Notes: generated by a model not told the origin, from the sequence alone. Shown: positions 41,101 to 50,759, counted from the first letter of the stretch. The stretch: DNA of 64,000 bases from Glossina fuscipes (GCF_014805625.2 NW_023998414.1:16152253-16216252); one strand, 5' to 3'. Translations and numbers: made by a program.

Positions 41101-44100
41101 TCAAAGCAATTTTTATCCTTATCAACGCAATATGTCTTTATCAAATTCTTTTTGAAATGAATTTGTTTTATATTGCGACTTGCAGAGAAATAAAAAACGA
41201 TAGAACGAAAGGCGAAAAGCGAAAAGCGTTAAATAATTGTCATAATTGATTTTTGCTCTCTTCCACAAGGCTAGACTTAGCATAATAAGTTTACATAACT
41301 TTAGTTGAGAAACTATAGTTTGAGTTGCTGTTAAAGTGTGTGTTCTATGAATATTATAACATGTTCAATTTCCGACTTAGAAGCCCAAAGCACGTAATAA
41401 AGCAATAAATAAAATTGCAAATATTTTATTAAACATGTTAAGACTTTAGCCAGAGTCAGTCATTTCATTTACAATATAATCCAATTGTTTTGAACCGCAT
41501 GCATATAGATTAAGTAGAGTTTAAAACATCTTCCTTATCCTAAATGATTTACATACAATTGCATAAAGAATTATTTCTCCTCTCCCCATTGCCAATACAT
41601 GTCAGATATAGTTGCTTATCACAGCAAAAACGAAGAGAAGAGCAGAAAAAATATGTAAAGAATGCAGGCAACCATTTCTTTTTTTTTTTTCTCTTTTTTT
41701 TTTATGCTATTCAAATACCAAAGACAAGAATATACAAGAGTATAAATTTCTTCTTTTGTTGTTGCTCTATTTAATGGAGAAACTTAAATAAAATAATAAA
41801 GAAAAAAAAAATGCAGTAAAAAAACATTTAAGGAATTCTATAAACTCAACGACTTAATTTTCAACAAATTATTATTAAATATAATAGGGAAAAAGAGAAC
41901 TTATTTGAAGCATGCAAGCAAAACGAGTAAAATAAAAAAAAAAAAAAAAAAATAAAAACCCACTTTTATTACTACCCTTTAAAAAGGATCAAATTCTTCA
42001 TACTGCATGTTCATCTATAATATTTCAAACATGGAATGATTAATATTGCACTGTTTAAAGATATACTACGTGTTCTCGAAAAAGTATGCTATTCATTTCG
42101 TAATTAAGTGAATGCCAATTGTGGGCAACATTTGTCGTTTTTCAATATTTTTAAATAATTCGCATAATAATAATTTTGTCGGAATGTTTGCAACACCCTG
42201 AAGGGGAATTCGTTAGCTCCATAAAGTGTGTATAGTTCTCATGAAATTTTGAATCGATTTTGAATCGAGCCCGTCCGTCCGTCTGTCCATCTTGCTATCT
42301 GTTCGCGTAATTTCTGCGATAAACATTCTTCTGGTCGTAAAAGTGAAGATAACTGATATAAATTTGGCGGCGACATCGGAAGTTCTTAGATGCTGGTTGG
42401 TACTGAAGGTGGGTCAAATCGTTTAAGAGGTAAGCCGACTGTAAAATGTTAAACTACAATACCTCATCTACGATAGATATAACATAGATTAAAATTCGCA
42501 CGTACATTCTGTGACTAATCTTGCCGCACCTGCACAAAAATGGAAAGAAAAGCGGCCACGCCTACTTAGTATTACAGAGTATACCCCAAAAAAAAACCTT
42601 ATAAAGTATACATTATTAATCGGTATTAAGATCCAAATCCATCTCGGCACGTTTGTCCGTCCGTCTGTCGATCTTCGCGGCCATGTGTATGTTTAAGATA
42701 TTATTTTTGTGAATTGGACCTGAATACTGCAAGCTATTGCAAGCCGAACGATATTGAAAATGGACTAAATGGATGAGAAGGCACGCCCACCATGTACAAT
42801 GTCATGTAAGAAAATAATTGTTTTGAAAAGCAAAAAACTAGATATTTCGTTCACTACTCATAAGCTCCAACCGTAAATGTTTGCATATTTTATCTTAATA
42901 TAAAAGTGATGCATAGAGAAGATTCGGCCATAGCCAAATATAATTTTCTTACTTGTTCTATTTGGTTTTCCACTCAAGTTAGTACAGTATGCCAATGAAT
43001 ACTAAAAAACGTTTCAGGCAATCATTGATATTTATTTCTGATATTTTTAAAAGTCTCTGCTCGATTGAATTATAACAAGTTGGGCAGTCAAACTTTATTT
43101 TTGGTTTGTGCGCAAATATGATTCATTACATTGCATACTTTTCAACCTTAAGGCATATTTATCATTTAAGTAATAGGCGGTAAGGAAAAATATTTTTTTT
43201 TTTAATTTTTTACCATTTTGTGCAAAAAAAACAAATTTTTCTCTAACAACTTTATGACACACCGTAAGCAGACGTTTACTGCTTGTTTTGCATTTTGTTC
43301 ATATTAATTTCACAAATAAATTTGCTTTGGCTGTACAGTGTTTACACCCTTCACTACTTTTTGTACATAGGTACAATTGGTACATAAAACGCTTTATTTT
43401 GAAAAGTCATTATATAAATAACTGGTAAGGGAGTTAGCTGGTGGGCCGTACCCTACTGCAGTGCTTTCACTTGGTTTATAGTTGCTCGCAATATTTTACA
43501 TCACTTGTGATACAAGGCCGAATAACTTATTTGATTAAAAAAATAATTTCGAATCGGTTGACGTCTGCTCCTCTAGTCAAGTGATCACTGTTTATCTATT
43601 TCTGTGCACAGTCTACAGGTTGCAATTACATTAGGTACATTAACGATGTACGACCACAATAGAGATATTGAATTGAATGAAAATTTGACGTTCTCTCTAT
43701 TATTGAGACACCAAAGTTGGATTCATTATCTGGTATTAGTCCAGGAGAGCCATCCACATCGACAACGAAGCGGAATATTCAGACTATCGTCGTAAGAATC
43801 GTTACACTACTTGAGAAAGCGTTACATTATCTATTGATATCCGTGTTAATCCAAAGGAGTAATGTCTGCTGACAACAGGGGCGATAGTAGGCTATTACAG
43901 GTTAGAAGTGTAAACATTTCCTAAACTAGTTTTGCTATATATTTCTTAGTATTGGAAGCACTCCTTAGTGATGGAATGTGCCATAAAACACCACGCCCGT
44001 GTATTACTACGTGACGAAAAGCAAATTATTGTCATAATGTATAACCTTTACGTGAAGAATGCTCAAAGGGAGGCAAACGCAATTTTTGCTGGTGTGTCTC

Positions 44101-47100
44101 TATGTCTACGCATTACATTTACCGTTGGGTTATGTTGCTTGCCTTTCATAAGAACCTTTCGCTTGTCTTGTTGTCACTTTTATGCATTTGGTTATCATTA
44201 GGGTTTCTCTCCCTTTTCGGGATCATATGAAGGGCATTGTGTTTCTTCTTTTTTTTTTTTTTTTTATTAATAATTGACATTATTTTTCATAAGAGAAGCT
44301 GCTTTCGAAGCATATATGTGCTTTTCTTGCTAAATAAAGTTTACTGCAAATTTAAAGCAATATAAACTTTTTGTTTAGAAAGATTAAATTAAACATTTGG
44401 AAAAGTTTTTGAAACACATTCAATGTAATTTACATAATTTTTACTACTGCATACAAATACCCTTAGGCAATTTGTGTACGCATTCATCCTTGATTGCATT
44501 TTACTTGAAGAAAAAAATTAAATTCGATTTAGTCGCGGTCGAGTTCCTTTAGCATTCTCTTCACCTACCGTTTTCCGCGTTTCCATTATATGGCGACTCA
44601 TGAGCTATTAGGTTGGTACGCTACTTAGTTTGTGTGTGATTCCATCAGTCGTTCGGTCGGTTTGTGACTCGGTTCATTTTTTCATTGTTTATCGTCTGCG
44701 TCCTCTATTCAGTGTTTTTTTTTTTAATTTTGTGCATTACTTTCTTTATTCATTTACCCTCCTGTTCTTAGGTTATTCTGATCTGATCTGTCCTTATCTA
44801 CATCATCCGCATATTTATCTTTTTGTTTATAGGTCTGTCATTAAGTTTTCCGATATGGTCTCGTTTGCGAAACCTGTTCATTCGCTGTCCTAATTGATTC
44901 TCGGGCGTTTTACTCTTCCTCATGTTAGCGTCGTATGTACTTACTACTCAATCTGATAAACGTTTTAAATGGACGCCCTTCTTTAGATCGAAAATTTCTG
45001 CTTAACATGTTCCTTATCATATGTAACGGTTTCAGTAAATGATAAAATACATTTGTGCGCCAAGTTCGATTTTCTGCACTAAGGTTGATATTTTAAAACT
45101 TGAAAATTGATCCTTGGATTTCTTGTACCGATTATTATATCTCATGTTACGATGTTTAAAATATTGCTTAGGACGTATAACGCTGACGGATCACATTGCG
45201 GGTGGTAATATATGTTTTATTTCATAAGCACCCAAAAAAGCACTTGTTCAAAATTGTCAAATATATACGCAACTTGGCAGGGAACATGTTAGCAGTGTCT
45301 CGAATATGCCATAGTGTTTGCTTGCCCTTGTCTCGTCCGCTAATATTGTTTTTGTCGCACCATTCCGATTATGAGTCTTTGTACCCGTTCGCATTTTAAT
45401 CTATTAGATCATATTGAAAGTTCTCCGCGGGTTTTTTCCGCGGGACAGTGTTGATGCCTATACATCGAGCAATGAACTTGTGCTCAAAAGGTGACATTTC
45501 AGCTTACATTCTTTGTGAAGATTGTTTTCTTTACTCTTTACTCGAGTCAAAAGTTGCATTGATTTGAGAATGAGTGAAGTATGCGGAGAAATACGATGCG
45601 ATTTTTAGCTTTTTTCGCTGACTTCTCCGTTTAGCATTTTAACTGTGTGCTATTCTGCTCACCGTCCATTTCCTCTGTTCGTATTTTCGGCTGTCAGCTG
45701 TCAATATTCTATCTAAACTATGCGTCGCCCCGTTGTTATTTCCGTTATGGCATTATTTAAGCAATTCTACTCATTCTCTTCCTTTTTTCCTATCTATTTA
45801 TCCCCCATTATATCTATTCAATATTTTGTATGCTCATGATTGTGATTGCCTTCCTGTCTACGCGTCATTTTGTTTGACGCTCTGCTTCTGATAGTCAAGC
45901 ATTAATTTGGCCACCCGCTGTTGTTTATCTTCTTTATCCCTTACGTATTTATTTAGTTTCCTATCTCGTTGAAGAGCTGAAAGCGCGATTTAAATTTGCG
46001 TATGCGTATATATTTTTAATTGATCGGTTTATAGCAAACGTAGTACGAAATTGAAAGAATACAATAAGTTGATCGTGAGAACTTTAAAGAATATTAAAAT
46101 TTCGAACATAAGGTATATGTATGACCATGTCCATGCGCGGTACACGGATCGAGAGTCTGTGCTCGATTTCTCTCTATATATGTAATTATACTATAGATTC
46201 AGCTTAAGATAGATGTAGTTTTCTTACTTCAGTTTTCATTTTCTTATTTATTTATGTGATATGTATCACACAGTTGTAGTGCATTTTTATAGCAAAGTCT
46301 CGTTAGTACAAGTTTTCAAAACCGTTCAAAAGAAATCTTGAAACGGCACCTATTTTATAATAGAGCGCAGGGCAGGGTCAAATCGTTGCTATAGCGGTTT
46401 GTAAACACTTCGTAATTTAGTCTATAAGATGACATACGTAAAGTATTCCCATACGTTCAAAGATATAATAGAAACCATAATAGAATAGAATAGTAAAACG
46501 GTAGAGGGAAATACTTCATAAGATTTCGATATAATTTTAGCTTGTTCGCTATTTAAAATTTTGATATCGGTGCATGCGACGTCAAATGCTGGGGCGGGTA
46601 TCACATACTTGGTTGTAACTATAATGAAAGCTTAGTCGGTAAGGACTAGTCGATTGGGCGCACTCGATCTCTTCTGTCTCTTTTTCAGAACAAAGTCACG
46701 TTACGCAGTTAACGGACATCTCCTAACTCGTTGGGCATATTAAAAAAAATCACCTAAGCAACTTCATGCTATTTTGCTCCTTATTTCTAAATCATAACAA
46801 ATGCAACGCTAAAAATTTTCACGAATGCAACAAAGGACTTAAAGTCGATTAAATCAAGCCTATTATTGCTCCTTATGACGAGATAGTGGCTTCCCATTTA
46901 ACCCGTGCTTATGGTTCAGACTACGGCATAGATGTGGATGGCAAATAAACTTGATTTCTGGGTAAACGGTAGGACCATTTCAGAAGCTCAGTGAGTGGGT
47001 CAATTCAAATTAACTGAATAACTGGAGATCTTGCTGCAGATGTTGGTTCTGTGGTTGACATAATTTTTTTTTAATTTTCATTTGTTTTATTTCAAGTAGG

Positions 47101-50065
47101 TTAAGCGTTGGAAAAAAAGAAGGGTTTTTTGAGCGTTAGCAAGAAAATTTGGAAACAAAATCGCAAAAATTAATTTTTGTGATTTTATTAAAGGTTTTCG
47201 CCATATCGGTACAAACCGCAATAGGGAATAAATGGCACCAAGTATTATTATTCCTTATGCACGTGCCGTCAAAAAGTTTTCATACATTAAATATATACAT
47301 TTTGTTAATACAAACACACTTCTCTTTAAATCTTCTTTAGTTACGATCTTTATGTTTTTCTTCTTCAGCGTTAATTACACATAAAATATAAAAAGTTTCC
47401 CGCGACTATGAACGTTTTGTTTTACTTATTCGCTCAGCGATTTTCCGTTCATACCTATAAGCGCAAGTAGTTGAAAGCATTTATAATTTCTTCAATGGTT
47501 GCGTTATTTTTTCTTTTAGTGTAATTTGCTTTTTACTGAAACCTTATGTTGAAAAAAAGTTCTCCTTACCGTAATCGTATATGATTAGTAATGAAGTATG
47601 CGAGAGAGGAGTGGGAGAAGAGTGCACAAGAGGGTTAGATTTAGAATTTTCTTCATTTTCGCACTTTCATTCACAGTAATAAAAATTTTATATGTATTTC
47701 TTGAATTATTTCACACATTTTTTACGTTGGCTGGCTCGTGTTCTTTTCTTTTTTCCACTTAATATTTTATTCCCAGTTTAAGGGCCTATAAAAAAATTTT
47801 TTTTTTTTTTTTTTTTTCTAACTTCTCGTACTTCTTTATATTACATAGTCTCATACTTTCACTAACATTCGAGCAGTAAACCCACGCGTTATTTGCGGTG
47901 GTTGCATTCGATACGAAAGGCATTTTGATGAAGTTTTTCTCTTTACGTCCTTTCATAAAACCTAAAAACATTGTTGACTTTTAGGCGCCAGTTTAATTCA
48001 ACATTTCCCTTTCTTTCTCTACTTTATTTTCTTGGTTTTTTTTTTTCTCTTGTTCGTCTAAATTTATTTAACCACCTTCATGTATTGTATTCCACTATAT
48101 CTGGCAAATAATTTCAAGTATTTACAGAAAAGAAAAAAAAAAAATTAGTAAAATGAATAGAGCCAAGAATTTGCTTCTATTTTTTTTCTTCTTGTTTTTA
48201 ACACATACCAGAGCATGCCTGAGGCGGCAGTGGAAATATTAACGTTGTTGAACTTTTACGTCTGGCAACAGCGCAACCCAACGATTGTGGTTTAAAGCTT
48301 CTCAGCTGTTGCATAAAATCTGAGCACTCCATTAGGGCAACGTCTGCAAAATGCAGGTCGCACAGAATTTGGTTCTGCAAGAAAGTAATTACAATAAAGA
48401 CGTTCATATCAAATATACATATATATATATATATATATACATATATATTATCACATCAAAACATATGAAAAGATGAACAAGGCAAAGATATTATAAAAAA
48501 AAAACAGTTATATCAAAATTTGTACATTATTTTGAAATATTTAAGGAACAATTCGAATGACAAACTTTGCGAAAAGATGATATCGTTTTCCTTTCTTCAT
48601 TAAAAAGGAGATAAAATGTTATAGTATGGCGATGTCGCCACAGCTTCGCAACGACTTTTTATAATACGACATTATATGGGAAAGGGTTATATTTCAACCG
48701 TTTTCAATTCGATTTGAACATGTCAGTGTACTCTAAATTTCGTCAAAATATTTTGAAAATTGCCAGCCGTAAGGCAAAGGAAATAGCGGACATATAGACA
48801 GGCATGCCTAAATCGATTCTGAAAATCGTTTTGACTTGATCGGTACAATAAGAGATGGATCTGTTTTAAGTCTCGTTTCAAGTATTGCATACATGCGTAC
48901 TAACATGATACACCCTGTACATGGTGCGGGTTACAAACAGATCATTAGTAGACTAACTATATTGTGAGTTTGCTGGTCCGCTTTGTCCGACAAAATGAGA
49001 AATTTTAAATTGTATTTAAACATATTAGAAAGACTAAAGATTTTGATCGCCAATCTACGCGAACAGGAAGATTTCGAGTCCACATACAGAGTAGAAACCT
49101 TAAATCCCCAATCGCACTGATCAAGAGAGTGGATTTATGTAGCATATTATATAATACACCTTATGTAACATATTCAAGACGAACTTTTAAGGGCTGAATA
49201 CGAATTTTGCCGTAAGCTAAGTAAGAACATTACTTGCAGCTTGAAAATTAACGAGAAAGCTTTGACCTAGCATAGACCGGCTGTGTTTTCCGCAGCTTGA
49301 TCTGCAGATTTTCTATCTCATGCCGGTTTTTAAGATCACATGGGACTTATAAAGTGTGCCCAGAAGTTTTTATCATTTCTTTTCCTTTATTTCTGGTATC
49401 AAGGGTGTTAAGAGCTCCTAAATTAATTTTACAGCCTCGGTCTGAGCTGCGAGTAGCTTAGGTTTATCCAGATCGCGGACAGTACTTGCTTGCATGCTCG
49501 CTGCGGGGTTGCATTGCGACCGCTTGTCTGATTGAAAGAAAATGCAGAGGTTTTAAATGGGCTTCTGCATTACTTAGAACAATCTTACATCGGGTAGGCC
49601 AATTTTTGAAGTCCCCTTGCATAGAATCGTTTCTAGGAAAAGGAAGCCTCATGTGACGAAAAGGCAAAATTTTTACTATTTCATAACCAAAATAGATAAG
49701 ATCTTCGTCAAGAAAATTGATTTCGTCAAATTTGCACTATGTCAGTTAAAATTCTGGTCTGCCTCTCTTGTAAGGGGCCTTCACGTATACCTTCACATGG
49801 ACACATATTATAACCTGCGCCATTTTATTACCAAGCGATAAAATGAAAAATTTTATTAGACGAGGTAGCATACTATAGTGAATATTTAGCCTTGACCCAA
49901 TGTAATGTTATGATTTGTTTATTTTTAAAGAGGTTTTCATAAATTTACCACTTACTTTGAAACGTCTGGCGCGTCTTTGATTTGGTCCAGTTAAGTTTAA
50001 ACCACACGAATTGCAACGCAGGCATTCCTCGTGATAATGATTGTTGTCATACAAGGGCGAGGGTT
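7526..50065 (-). CDS. Rapgap1: Rap1 GTPase-activating protein (Rapgap1 ortholog), LIM-containing form, 5' end missing
   Basis: This is a Rap-specific GTPase-activating protein that should switch off Rap1 at membranes and junctions. Exons in transcript order are 50065-49956, 48374-48209, 10252-10033, 9936-9673, 9607-9496, 8527-8335, 8267-7928 and 7844-7663, or 7844-7526 if the last donor is skipped. All junctions are GT/AG and every phase agrees. The protein carries half a LIM domain, a linker, an acidic Ser/Glu/Asp stretch and then the RapGAP domain. Family hallmarks seen include [58 protein letters not shown] and [11 protein letters not shown]. The Asn in HIGND is the catalytic 'Asn thumb' known for this family. 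Family assignment rests on recalled Rap1GAP motifs and is very secure. The start codon and the first LIM half were not located. The downstream BTB/BACK exons may be part of the same transcript. Confidence 0.92.
7928..8267 (-). CDS. Rapgap1: Rapgap1 exon: RapGAP catalytic core
   Basis: This 340-nt exon has acceptor CACTATAG and donor GTGGGT, and runs from phase 1 to phase 2. It encodes [70 protein letters not shown] and FEKGPMFR. The HIGND Asn is the family's catalytic residue, which supplies a carboxamide in place of an arginine finger (established for Rap1GAP). The core is intact, so the enzyme should be active. Confidence 0.97.
8335..8527 (-). CDS. Rapgap1: Rapgap1 exon: start of catalytic lobe
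   Basis: This 193-nt exon has acceptor AAAAATAG and donor GTAAAA, and runs from phase 0 to phase 1. It encodes [36 protein letters not shown] and [17 protein letters not shown]. This corresponds to the mammalian block containing FKFGVIYQK, FLEFLGQKVKL and GGLDVTHGQTG. The acceptor has only a short pyrimidine tract, which may make the exon dependent on enhancers. Confidence 0.95.
8694..9350 (+). repeat. Pyrimidine-rich tract open in all three plus frames
   Basis: About 650 nt, on the plus strand overwhelmingly C and T with recurring 'tttcgtcc', 'ccgtc' and 'cttcc' words. It sits in the intron between Rapgap1 exons 8335-8527 and 9496-9607. All three plus-strand frames are largely stop-free (8697-9248, 8791-9348, and 8759-9025 plus 9080-9334). 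This follows from base composition: pyrimidine-only codons cannot be stops. It looks like a decayed GTCC/GTCT short-repeat array. On the transcribed minus strand it is purine-rich. Confidence 0.75.
9496..9607 (-). CDS. Rapgap1: Rapgap1 exon: RapGAP linker
   Basis: This 112-nt exon has acceptor TTTTCTAATAG and donor GTAAGT, and runs from phase 2 to phase 0. It encodes [16 protein letters not shown], then [21 protein letters not shown]. It sits between the dimerisation lobe and the catalytic lobe. It is too short to recognise by itself, and its assignment rests on position and consistent phases on both sides. Confidence 0.9.
9673..9936 (-). CDS. Rapgap1: Rapgap1 exon: dimerisation/RapGAP N-terminal part
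   Basis: This 264-nt exon has acceptor TTTCCTTCAG and donor GTAATCAC, phase 2 in and out. It encodes a basic start ([11 protein letters not shown]), then [25 protein letters not shown] and [12 protein letters not shown], ending [14 protein letters not shown]. These are diagnostic blocks of the N-terminal half of the Rap1GAP catalytic fragment, which in the mammalian protein forms the dimerisation lobe. The frame is clean, without stops or frameshifts. Confidence 0.95.
10033..10252 (-). CDS. Rapgap1: Rapgap1 exon: start of conserved region with acidic stretch
   Basis: This 220-nt exon has acceptor CTTAACTTCAG and donor GTAAAG, phase 1 in and phase 2 out. It encodes [19 protein letters not shown], matching the GYW(V/I)E block that opens the conserved part of Rap1GAP proteins. 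A long acidic run rich in Ser, Glu and Asp follows ([24 protein letters not shown]). The acidic part looks disordered and could be phosphorylated. An internal Met could act as a start for a shorter form, but nothing in the sequence demonstrates this. Confidence 0.9.
12153..12178. repeat. (AGAC)n microsatellite inside a dispersed repeat
   Basis: Six AGAC units followed by 'aggtggacatgttc'. It is the expanded form of the GACGGAC/GACAGAC block of the GTCCGTC repeat family. Confidence 0.9.
13835..14015 (-). repeat. SINE-like family B copy, opposite strand
   Basis: On the plus strand it reads 'gagaaaagagaaagatgta', GGGGCCGCAGCCTATTGAAT, 'gcccagttgttaagtgtta' and 'cgcctttgcc'. This is the reverse complement of the block order at 32.3 kb. 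It also shares a 5' 'atgaccaatcagtctggg' block with the copy at 21.9 kb. Confidence 0.5.
14575..14850. repeat. GTCCGTC-family dispersed repeat copy
   Basis: Blocks: 'atggaacgatccgaatcatt', GGGACGGACAAGTTTAGATT, 'cagaaagtgatgctgaatcg', 'tctcaagcccttctatgtgt' and 'tgcatacattcgcacaaact'. Confidence 0.7.
15422..15462. repeat. (AC)n microsatellite
   Basis: An uninterrupted CA/AC dinucleotide run following a poly-A tract, in the 38-kb intron. Confidence 0.95.
16310..16435. repeat. GTCCGTC-family repeat fragment
   Basis: Blocks: 'acggacagatgtatagacaa', 'gcttagatcgattaagaaca' and 'catgtacgtccgcgcaagct'. A diverged partial copy. Confidence 0.5.
20996..21190 (+). repeat. tRNA-derived SINE copy (family A)
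   Basis: The copy contains GGTCGTGGGTTCAAATCTC, a pol III B box in tRNA-like context, preceded by CTCGACT as in an anticodon stem. It is followed by AGAGTTTTCAATA, a 'cttag/ctaaata' tail and AT-rich 3' sequence. A second copy at 54105-54290 shares the same order of blocks, which identifies a dispersed family rather than a tRNA gene. Confidence 0.7.
21893..22075 (-). repeat. SINE-like family B copy, opposite strand
   Basis: Begins 'atgaccaatcacttaggga' like the copy at 13.8 kb and ends 'gttaagtgttaggcctttgc'. It is preceded by a poly-T run at 21879-21894, which is the expected tail for this orientation. Confidence 0.5.
22850..23095. repeat. GTCCGTC-family dispersed repeat copy
   Basis: Blocks: 'ggatcgttccgattcatttt', 'cagacggacggacgtataga', 'attttcgaaattgatcgcta' and 'ccttctgggtgtaacacatg'. 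Confidence 0.65.
24811..24940. repeat. GTCCGTC-family repeat fragment
   Basis: Blocks: 'tggatgaatggacaaacagc', 'aagcccttccgggtgttgca' and 'gccgtgcaaacttaacatac'. A partial copy. Confidence 0.55.
30440..30530. repeat. GTCCGTC-family repeat end
   Basis: Blocks: 'cggtcggtataatagagggt', 'taaagtctcttctatgtgtt' and 'gcatacatccgcacaaatcc'. Only the terminal part is present. Confidence 0.6.
32141..32169. repeat. (TA)n microsatellite
   Basis: A dinucleotide run in AT-rich intron DNA. Similar runs lie at 31699-31719, 48418-48438 and 56809-56830. Confidence 0.9.
32255..32465 (+). repeat. SINE-like family B copy
   Basis: Shares 'cttgcttgtagctatagc', GTGCTCAGCTGGTAAAGGCA, 'gcggccattccctatctc' and 'ttcttctttccc' with the other copies. 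This is the longest copy in the window. Confidence 0.5.
33050..33265. repeat. GTCCGTC-family dispersed repeat copy
   Basis: Blocks: 'atggcccgatctaatccact', 'atatcagtgtaccaagtttt', 'agccagacagacggacacgc' and 'aatccaaaaactcattccaa'. Confidence 0.6.
34590..34840. repeat. GTCCGTC-family dispersed repeat copy
   Basis: Blocks: 'cgatcggaaccattttcaat', 'agaagacggacagacaagcc', 'cgatcggtataatatggctg' and 'ttgcacatatccgcacaaat'. Confidence 0.65.
36220..36590. repeat. GTCCGTC-family repeat, inverted orientation
   Basis: Plus strand reads 'atatattgttgatcagtatc', 'ggccatgtccgtccatcctc', 'gtttcagacattcttccggt' and 'tattgaaaatgggccaaatc'. The 122-codon minus frame over this copy is repeat sequence, not a gene. 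Confidence 0.65.
39606..39630. repeat. Poly-T tract
   Basis: A run of about 25 T. It could be the tail of a minus-strand retroposed element, but no element body was identified beside it. Confidence 0.9.
40315..40420 (+). repeat. 3' fragment of SINE family A
   Basis: Shares TTTTCAATAAAGCTGATA, 'ctttagtcttgcaattta' and 'ggctaaatta' with the tail of the copy at 54.1 kb. It lacks the tRNA-like head, so it is 5'-truncated. Confidence 0.6.
41000..41018. repeat. G10C9 homopolymer palindrome
   Basis: Ten G followed directly by nine C, flanked by TT and AA, at the end of a repeat that begins 'ataccctcctaaccttcg'. It could form a hairpin or G-quadruplex, or mark an assembly artefact. Confidence 0.85.
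42190..42430. repeat. GTCCGTC-family repeat, inverted orientation
   Basis: Blocks: 'gaatgtttgcaacaccctga', 'attttgaatcgattttgaat', CCCGTCCGTCCGTCTGTCCA and 'gtactgaaggtgggtcaaat'. Followed within 200 bp by another copy. Confidence 0.7.
42600..42950. repeat. GTCCGTC-family repeat, inverted orientation
   Basis: Blocks: 'ttaatcggtattaagatcca', GTTTGTCCGTCCGTCTGTCG, 'tattgaaaatggactaaatg', 'cacgcccaccatgtacaatg' and 'actactcataagctccaacc'. This copy shows the interior of the element. Confidence 0.7.
44600..44900 (+). repeat. Second pyrimidine-rich tract
   Basis: The plus strand is T/C-dominated with 'cgttcggtcggtttgtgact', 'tgtccttatctacatcatcc' and 'catttaccctcctgttctta'. It resembles the 8.7-9.35 kb tract but is more T-rich and more decayed. 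The 87-codon frame over it is a composition artefact. Confidence 0.5.
45640..45970 (+). repeat. Third pyrimidine-rich tract
   Basis: Plus strand with 'caccgtccatttcctctgtt', 'cccgttgttatttccgttat' and 'ttcctatctatttatccccc'. Same character as the tract at 44.6 kb, within the 38-kb intron. Confidence 0.4.
46590..46745 (+). repeat. SINE-like family B copy
   Basis: Shares 'cttggttgtaactata', AGCTTAGTCGGTAAGGAC, 'gattgggcgcactcga' and 'ttctgtctctttttc' with the other family B copies, in the same order. Confidence 0.5.
48209..48374 (-). CDS. Rapgap1: Rapgap1 exon: LIM end and basic linker
   Basis: This 166-nt exon has acceptor TTTCTTGCAG and donor GTATGTG, and runs from phase 0 to phase 1. It begins [12 protein letters not shown], which supplies the last Cys and His ligands of the LIM finger. 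It continues with [15 protein letters not shown], a basic ARRKSS run and FPLPPQACS. The position just before the RapGAP module is where mammalian Rap1GAP carries its GoLoco motif, but I do not see a GoLoco signature (acidic-Gln-Arg) here. The 3' neighbour exon is about 38 kb away and joins in phase (S-D-E-F-C). Confidence 0.85.
48375..49955 (-). other. Rapgap1: Intron splitting the LIM domain
   Basis: 1.6 kb between the two LIM-encoding exons. It holds a TA run (48418-48438) and one fold-back repeat copy (48670-48930). The rest is unremarkable AT-rich DNA, with a slightly more GC-rich patch at 49430-49600 that has no recognised product. Confidence 0.75.
48670..48930. repeat. GTCCGTC-family dispersed repeat copy
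   Basis: Blocks: 'caaccgttttcaattcgatt', 'aatatattttgaaaattgcc'-like sequence, 'atagacaggcatgcctaaat', 'ttgatcggtacaataagaga' and 'ttgcatacatgcgtactaac'. Confidence 0.65.
49956..50065 (-). CDS. Rapgap1: Rapgap1 exon: second half of a LIM zinc finger
   Basis: This 110-nt exon has acceptor TTTTCAG and donor GTAAGTGG. It enters with two bases of a split codon and leaves in phase 0. It encodes HYHEEC followed by LRCNSC and [16 protein letters not shown]. That pattern (H-x2-C, C-x2-C), continued by CDLHFAD in the next exon, is a LIM domain from its middle onward. The first zinc-binding pair must lie in an upstream exon that ends with one codon base, and I did not find it. LIM domains bind proteins, so this form may be targeted differently from forms lacking it. 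Confidence 0.85.
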
Positions 50066-50759
50066 CTGAAAATTATTGTAAAAATAATGTGTAAGTATAT
50101 CTACAGGAGTGGAATAATTTTTGCTGTTGTCAAGTATGTTTAAAATGAGATATCACTAAACATCCTTAAGCTGGTCTGCGTGTAATCATTAATTTTCAAT
50201 CACGTTCTCAAATACAGCAGTGGAGAATTATTATTATTTTTTTTTTTTTTTTGCGTTTTTTACGTTTTATAAATCTAAGGCTCCTGTGGTTAAATTTATG
50301 CAGCAATAAAAAATGTACGTAGGAAAGAAAAGCGTAGAAACTCGGAGCAAAACAAAAAGTTTTCAAGCTTCTGTCTGTTTTAAACATATTTTACATTAAC
50401 TCATAACTGCGGGGAGTGTTTGGGTGGCCATCTATGCTTTTCAAATTGTTTTCTTGCTTTTGTTTTTAATTGCTGCCGCATAATAGTTTAATCAAAATAT
50501 TAAAAAGCTAAGCATGCTGTCATGCCATCACAATATCCATACTTATTAAAAGGATTTAAGCGTTTAAAAGGAAATCTAAAGTAAAGTGTGTGATTGAGTT
50601 CGACAGTATAAAAATTTAATTTATATAATATACGCTGATTGAGTTAACATTAAATAGACATAAGCGACAATGGGCATAAGTATGTCTCCATTATACATTT
50701 TTTAATGGGATGAAATGACGGCAGTGATGTCGCCGATAATAACATTAATGTTGATTACT

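Larger units (their letters stand above)
10253..48208 (-). other. Rapgap1: 38-kb Rapgap1 intron
   Basis: The intron joins S-(G)...(AT)-E codon halves in phase 1. It contains no exon with both good splice sites and convincing coding content that I could identify. It is filled with dispersed repeats, SINE-like copies, AT-rich DNA and homopolymers. Alternative first exons for a form lacking LIM (or carrying GoLoco) could hide here. Many short frames of 60-120 codons exist but read as low-complexity or repeat sequence. Confidence 0.8.
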
